Below the pieces are notes generated by a model. The model was not told the DNA's origin, did not search any database, and was given only the letters and a program-made list of their open reading frames with translations. Of a stretch of DNA of 64,000 bases, positions 58,740 through 64,000 are shown in pieces. Numbering within the stretch: the first letter of the stretch is position 1; each line of letters opens with the position of its first letter. The stretch is from NCBI RefSeq assembly GCF_036320965.1, contig NC_092232.1, positions 54,370,982-54,434,981 of the forward strand. The letters run 5' to 3'. This DNA comes from Panulirus ornatus (taxonomy: Eukaryota; Arthropoda; Malacostraca; Decapoda; Palinuridae). A program made the translations under genes and the position numbers.

Positions 58740-60825
58740 CATTTCATTAACCATTATCAGAACAGGTGTGAAGATTGTCAAGTCTCCCATGAAAGTTGAT
58801 TTAGCAATTATAAATTTTTACTTCCTTTATGATCTTGGCATCATTTGCAGACAAAATATCAGGTATGAGTCCAGTCCTCCAGGTAAGTCATTTACATAAA
58901 TCAAGAATATCATTGGTCCTAAGACTCCTTCCACTTTCATTTACTCTCCATCAGAGGTCTCCTCTTTTCCTGTCAGAAGATCACCTTCCTTTACTGCCCT
59001 CCAGTGTGACAAGATTTCAGAATCTTTAAGGCAGTCCAGGAACACTTAATCCACCCATCCTCTTTTTTTCAAAAGTGGTGCTAACTTTTTTATAGAAGTG
59101 TACAAGATTAATTACGCATGACCTTTTTCAGATCTGGTTGTCTTTTACTTAAGGCAGTGTTTTCTTTGCACGTAATTATGTTTGCTTTCTGATTATCTTC
59201 TCTAGTATTTTATAGACTTCACTGATCAGAGAGGCCCATCTGTATTTCAGCACAGTTTCCCATCTCCAGTATTTTATAGTCTTCACTCATCAGAGAGGCC
59301 CATCTGTATTTCAATGCAGTTTCCCAATCTCCAGTATTTTATAGACTTCACTCATCAGAGAGGCCCATCTGTATTACAGCCATCCCAATCTCATTTCTTA
59401 AATATAAGTATGACATTTGCTTTCTTCCTTTTACTCAGCACTACACTCTCTTTCAATTATGTATTGAATATTTCAAGCAGCCTTTCAGATGTACCTGCAC
59501 ACCTCTTCAGCACAAAGGAGAAACATCATTAAGAGCATAAAACTTATATTGGTCAAGTTTCTTTAGCATTCTGAGTATGTCTTTTTTAGCAATACAGAAG
59601 TCCCTTGCCAATCACTTGGACTATATTCTTGGAAGACCTTGTGATTGGCAGTACCATGGTTGGGGAATGGGGGTTAGAGGGAGTGCCTCTTGACAGGTAT
59701 ATCTGAAGTCTTACAATGAACACTTCAGGATGAAAAATAAGCATGTTATTCTTTTAAACAACAAGCTTATTTTCTAAAATTACAAAGTTGTGATGTGTAA
59801 AACAGTAAATTATATACAATGTCAGTATGTCACCCCTAATGCTACAACTATGTTCTTTCACAAAACAAACAGCCAGCTGTGCTGCATTTTAGACTACCTT
59901 TATGCTTGCCTTGGTAACTCTGCCTGGTTACGAGTTTATGAGAACACTTTTTAGATTTGTCATTTAGCTCCTTGCATATCTTTACATCATCCTCTACAGC
60001 TATTTTGTGTGAACCCTGTAGACTGAGTGACTGCTCTTTAACTGGCAGTTTGCTCCAGATAAACTGATGGAAAAGTCTTGGATTATCCCTTGTCTTGTCC
60101 ACAGTATTCATTTCAATGCTTCTCTGGTCCTCCTACCGTATCTTCCATTATTCTTTCATTCCTCTCTCATATCCTTCACAAGCTGGATGGCTGTTGTGCT
60201 ACTTATATCTCCTCCACTGTACAATATATATCTTAAGTTCATTTGCTTTTTTATCTTCTTTTATGAACCCATATCTCTCTCTTTTCTAACCTATCTTTTT
60301 TAATTGCAGCAAAATTTATTTGTGTTCTGACTCCTTTATGTAGTCCTCACAGAGCCCTCCATAGTGATCTTTATTTTGACTAAAATCAAAGAAATTACTT
60401 AGCTGTGTAGTTTCCACAGTTATATATCTTCTTTGAGTAAGGTTTCATCCATGATATTGCATCCCCATTAACCATGTGATTAGACTCAAGGACTAAGTGA
60501 TCACTTTTTCCAGCTGGGATATTTTCAAATTACTTGCACTTTTGTATAAAGATTTAGTATTGATGTTGTATCAGCCCCTTTGATTCTAGTGAAACATACA
60601 CAAAACATATACTGGTTGTACCCATTGACATGCTGATACACAAAATTTTCTTGTGCACACTCTAAGAACTTGTGTCCCTTGAAAATCTAATTTTTTCCAG
60701 TTTCATTTAGAATGAAATCTCCCATTGTTGGATTGTTATCATATCTAAGGAATGCAAGTCTTGCTGCTTCCTGAGCAATCTTAATTTTCCTTTATTGTTC
60801 TCATATAAATTTTCTTTTTCATTAA
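58740..60825 (-). pseudogene. CR1-like LINE, long decayed copy (endonuclease to RT)
   Basis: Sense strand is minus. From the 5' side (right): broken endonuclease sequence with EGxxDxxxx-type and TTQLSNFFDFSQNKDHYGGL stretches; linker TRDNPRLFHQFIWSKLPVKE and VEDDVKICKELNDKSKK (59,848-60,111), the best-preserved open part; then SAEXKEESKCHTYI where KANVVPIFKKG is expected; a triplicated 64-bp block; and finally GVLGPMIFLIYVNDLPGGLDSYL (motif B) near 58,850-58,920. Stops occur throughout. CR1 group by motif style. Confidence 0.6.
59202..59391 (-). repeat. 64-65-bp tandem triplication inside the CR1-like RT
   Basis: Three units starting at 59,202, 59,266 and 59,331 share CAGTATTTTATAG...CTTCACT(C/G)ATCAGAGAGGCC. 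The unit covers the NTDGPLWSVKSIKY-type segment of the pseudo-coding sequence and arose after or during its decay. Confidence 0.88.
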
Positions 60826-61320
60826 ATTTCTAAGGAGGATTATGAATTATCAACACCACTGTGCAAATCCTTTCTACAGTTCCTCTTCTCATTATGCTCT
60901 GTTTGAATGAGCCATTCATCAGTATTTCTTAATAATGTTTTCCCTTATCAAAGACAAACCCCACTCCTCCTTTGTCCTCTCTTTTCATCCTTGCCATCAT
61001 GTAAACTTTAGGACAGATTAAGTCACATCTTTAATTTCACTTTGAACAGATTAGTTCTTTTTTTTATTATTATACTTTGTCACTGTCTCCTGTGTTAGCG
61101 AGGTAGCGCAAGTCAACAGATGAAAGAATGACCCAACCCACCCACATACACATGTATATACATACACGTCCACATGTGCATATATAGATTAATTCATATC
61201 TCTTTAATAAATTTTGTCTTGGCAGGTTTAGTGATATCAGAGATTTATTTTCCCAAGTGTAGTCCTTTGACATCATCTCTTGTTCCACATTTCTAATGTG
61301 TTTGTGTTTGTATACATTAT
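60826..61320 (-). repeat. Left arm of a ~0.5-kb inverted duplication
   Basis: The reverse complement of this segment matches 61,660-62,140 along its whole length at roughly 90% identity by eye. It consists of the 5' part of the CR1-like LINE (DKGGVGFVFDKGKHY-type endonuclease sequence) with a short RTE tail inserted. Confidence 0.88.
61058..61185 (-). mobile_element. RTE 3' tail-only insertion with TSD
   Basis: A ~128-bp extreme 5' truncation of an RTE copy: terminal GCGCTACCTCGCTAAC tail and GTATATACATGT part only. It is flanked by AGATTAGTTC (61,048-61,057) and AGATTAATTC (61,186-61,195), a 10-bp duplication with one mismatch. Confidence 0.78.
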
Positions 61321-61659
61321 ATCAGTTAGACAACCATATCACTTAAGGTTCCTGACCTCTTTCAAGCAGTGGCAGTATTGTAAAACAGTGTTTTATATAC
61401 GTTTCACTATGTCTATGTGGCTGTATGTGCAGTTTAACTAATATCTACTCATCCCTGTTTGTATGCATGCTTCCCCATTAAACTAATACTGGCTGATTTT
61501 ATTCAGTAATTCTTATAGAGCTATTTGATCAGTAAATGTATCCACAAGTTTACACTGAGTTTACGAATTTTACGTGTGACAATGTCACTGGGTATTTCAG
61601 TATCCTGCACCATGATAAAAAAAAATTTACACATACTGATTAGCACATAATCCATATAT

Positions 61660-62140
61660 ATAATGTATACAAACACAAACAGATTAGAAATGTGGAACAA
61701 GAGATGAAGTCAAAGGACTACACTAGGGAAAATAAACCTCTGATATCACTAAACTAGCCAAGACAAAATTTATTAAAGAGATATGAACTAATCTATATGT
61801 GCGTGTGTGGATGTGTATGTATATACATGTGTATGTGGGCGGATTGGGTCATTCTTTTGTCTGTTTCCTTGCGCTACCTCGCTAACGCAGGAGACAGTGA
61901 CAAAGTATAATAATAAAAAAAAAATAATCTGTTCAAAGTGAAATTAAAGATGACTTAATCTGTCATAAAGTTTACACGATGGCAAGGATGAAAAGAGAGG
62001 ACAAAGGAGGAGTGGGGTTTGTCTTTAATAGGGAAAACATTATCATAGGAAATACTGATGAATGGCTCATTCAAACAGTACATAATGAGAACTGTAGGAA
62101 GGATTTGCAGTGTTGATAATTCATAATCCTCCTTAGAAAT
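61660..62140 (+). repeat. Right arm of the inverted duplication, with the same RTE tail
   Basis: Carries the CR1-like endonuclease segment in plus orientation. The RTE tail (about 61,795-61,918) sits at the same internal place as in the left arm, so the duplication came after that insertion. A 339-bp spacer (61,321-61,659) holds no recognised feature. Confidence 0.88.
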
Positions 62141-62322
62141 GGGGTGAGAACACCCTTTCATCAGGTAAATCTATGATTTCTTTGATTTATAAATACCAAT
62201 TTTTCTGGTGGTTTTCAAATTTTTCAGTCATATAAGTAATATATGTAGATATAAACTATGTAGAGAATCTGAAGAAAATTGTTGTATTTACCAAATATCT
62301 ACCTTGTCTTTGCTTGTAACAG

Positions 62323-62444
62323 GTGTAGTAAAGTTTGTTGACTGCATGGAAATGAAGTACTGGGGCTTGAACATCATGACAGAACACGGGCAAAAAAGCT
62401 ACAAAATTGAAAAGAGCACCGAGTGCTGTTGCCTTCAGACCAAG
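62323..62444 (+). CDS. Candidate internal exon, phospholipid-scramblase-like
   Basis: A pyrimidine-rich acceptor (TTTGCTTGTAACAG) and a donor (CAAG|GTAATA) bound 122 bp that are open in one phase for 40 codons. They start VVKFVDCMEMKYWGLNIM and end GQKSYKIEKSTECCCLQTK. The pattern G-Q-x-x-Y-x5-T-x-C-C has the same spacing as in animal phospholipid scramblases (GQxxY, then acidic/T, then CC), which are Ca-dependent membrane lipid scramblases. G+C is higher than in the flanks. No second exon was found in the window. The scramblase link rests on one short match. Confidence 0.4.
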
Positions 62445-64000
62445 GTAATAGTAAACATTTTGGCAGTATTCTTAAATAGATGTTTTGGCTGTGGGTCCAA
62501 CTGCATCTCCTCTTACACTACATTAATGTCTTTTACTCATAATTGTAGACATTCATCTCAGAGGCAGTATAATACAAAGTTTCTGGAAAGATGTTTCAGA
62601 GAAATGTTTTAATTACAGAAAGGCAACTCAGCCCCATATTCAGTTATAAAAAAAGTTCTTGACCATAAGTACAGTACAGCATAAGCTTAACAATGCAGTC
62701 ACTCTGATAGACTATGAAGTGCTTCATGTCATTTTGATGATTTTGTTAGATTTTTTTTGTTTTTTTGATATTGTGGAATAAAAATTAATTCAGGTCTACA
62801 GGCACAGGCCTGGTCATATTACATAGCCATCCAAAATTTCTGTTTTCAAAACCTTATCCACTCTGACAAGGATAACCCTGTAAACATATGATGATAGCTT
62901 GGTTACACAAAATAAAGAGGGATGCATTTCAGAAATCATCCTAACCATTTTCTTAGATTTATCTTCTTAATGTTTCTCTTTCACAGGGAAAGGCTCCTCA
63001 ATGTTTTTGTCCTTTGTATTTCACCTTTTTTAGTTTTCTTTAAGATTTTAATTTCCTCTAAAGCTTTACAAGTGATATTCATAAAATTTGTGTTTAATCT
63101 TCTTGAATTTATCTATTCTACTGTCTTATTAAGATTAAAATCTATTGGTAAATAATATCTACCCTATGGTTCCCTTAAATAATGCTAAGTATTCCTATTG
63201 ACTAGATGATTTCTATTAGGTTTCAATAAGAATTTCTAGGGTTTGAGGACATTCTTTCAATCTTAGTTTCTCTATGAATCTTGAGATATGCTTAGAAGAA
63301 TGTAGATTCATGGTTTAGGGTAGATTTGTTAAGTTTAATGCAAGTCCCCATATAATACCCTACATTTTTTAAGGAACTGATTCTCTTTCTCAGTGATTCA
63401 GACATTTAAGGATAGGAAAAGAAAGCAAGAGTATGCAGTATCACACTTAAGGATGTAGCCATCTGATATGCTTGTTAACGAAACCTAATCCTAAGGTACA
63501 CAGTGACTTGAGTAACTATATCCATGACTAAATTTTAGTTAGTAATCTTTAATTGTAAAATATTTTGCTAAGGATAAAATTTGTTCATATGTAATTATGG
63601 AAATTAAACCAATAGGTATGCATGCTCACTTACAATTATCTATATCGACTTTGTGGTTAATGAATATTTAAATGGTGTATTTCATAAAATCTACTCTCTT
63701 CTTACCGAGTCCCCACCCAGCATACCTGTATCAAGTATGATGTTCCCATGAGTTAGTAGCTTGGCTTTATGTCATATTTTATATTTACATATATATATTT
63801 GGTGAGTGGGGTTTACCCTCCACCTATCACATGGCAAGCTAACTGAAATACGTAATAGGTGACTACCAAATTAGACTCAGAACACTTGCTTTCCATGTCA
63901 TAAGCCTTTTGGGTTTGTTACAGCTATTATTGCAAAAGTCATGCTTCCTTACCATACAACCAGGAAGAAAAGACAATCACGTTTGCTGCTGTATGACATG
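62445..64000. other. Low-copy sequence, no further exon found
   Basis: If 62,323-62,444 is an exon, this is intron or downstream sequence. A TTTCTCTTTCACAG acceptor-like site at about 62,985 opens only 18 codons before a stop. No repeat family recognised. Confidence 0.4.

Noticed and set aside
61365..61395. GCAGTGGCAGTAT-like sequence resembling the start of U4 snRNA
   Set aside because: Only about 16 bases match; the following U4 stem sequence is absent.

Overview
This window is almost wholly repetitive eukaryotic DNA. It is AT-rich and full of (TA)n, (GT)n, (GA)n and (ATT)n microsatellites, and it carries dozens of non-LTR retrotransposon copies. No intact host gene, rRNA, tRNA or CRISPR array was recognised. 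The repeat flora fits an arthropod, most likely a decapod crustacean: an RTE-like LINE with a microsatellite-bearing 3' UTR, CR1-like LINEs, a GIY-YIG Penelope-like element and a GATA-tailed repeat. The decapod placement is an inference from memory of similar repeats, not a search.

The dominant family is an RTE-like LINE of about 3.3 kb. It has a 5' head of about 120 bp, one ORF of about 1,000 codons (APE-type endonuclease, then reverse transcriptase with a FADD box), and a 3' UTR ending in a fixed tail plus A/TA repeats. About 28 copies or pieces lie at 1.2-10.6, 12.8-22.4, 25.1-40.6, 44.5, 50.4-58.7 and 61.1-61.9 kb. None is intact. Full-length copies lie at 17,984-21,300 (+) and 36,189-39,496 (+). 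A third, at 29,236-32,005 (-), has a poorly read 5' half. The copies split into an older long-3'UTR and a younger short-3'UTR subfamily. About ten short elements of about 245 bp carry the LINE's 5' head and 3' tail with no coding region, so they look like a non-autonomous partner. Copies are chained head-to-tail through (TA)n stretches.

By region: 1-1.2 kb holds an old RT remnant. 1.2-10.6 kb is a nest of RTE copies with a Penelope fragment and an old LINE remnant between them. 10.6-12.7 kb holds a GATA-tailed repeat. 12.8-22.6 kb is a dense RTE array. 22.6-25.1 kb is low-copy sequence with an old LINE piece and a possible terminal exon. 25.1-40.6 kb is a second RTE array. Within it, 33.2-39.5 kb repeats 15.1-22.4 kb, and 30.26-36.25 kb looks like uncorrected long-read sequence. 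40.6-50.4 kb holds old repeats (GATA-tailed family, its partner repeat, CR1-like LINEs). 50.4-52.8 kb is a well-delimited RTE insertion with target-site duplications. 53-58.7 kb holds older RTE copies and a Penelope GIY-YIG fragment. 58.7-62.1 kb is a decayed CR1-like LINE whose 5' part forms a 0.5-kb inverted duplication. 62.3 kb has a candidate host exon resembling phospholipid scramblase.

Functionally this is a mobile-element landscape: an autonomous LINE encoding endonuclease and RT, a short derivative with the same ends that may borrow them, and simple repeats that seem to serve as landing sites and recombination points.
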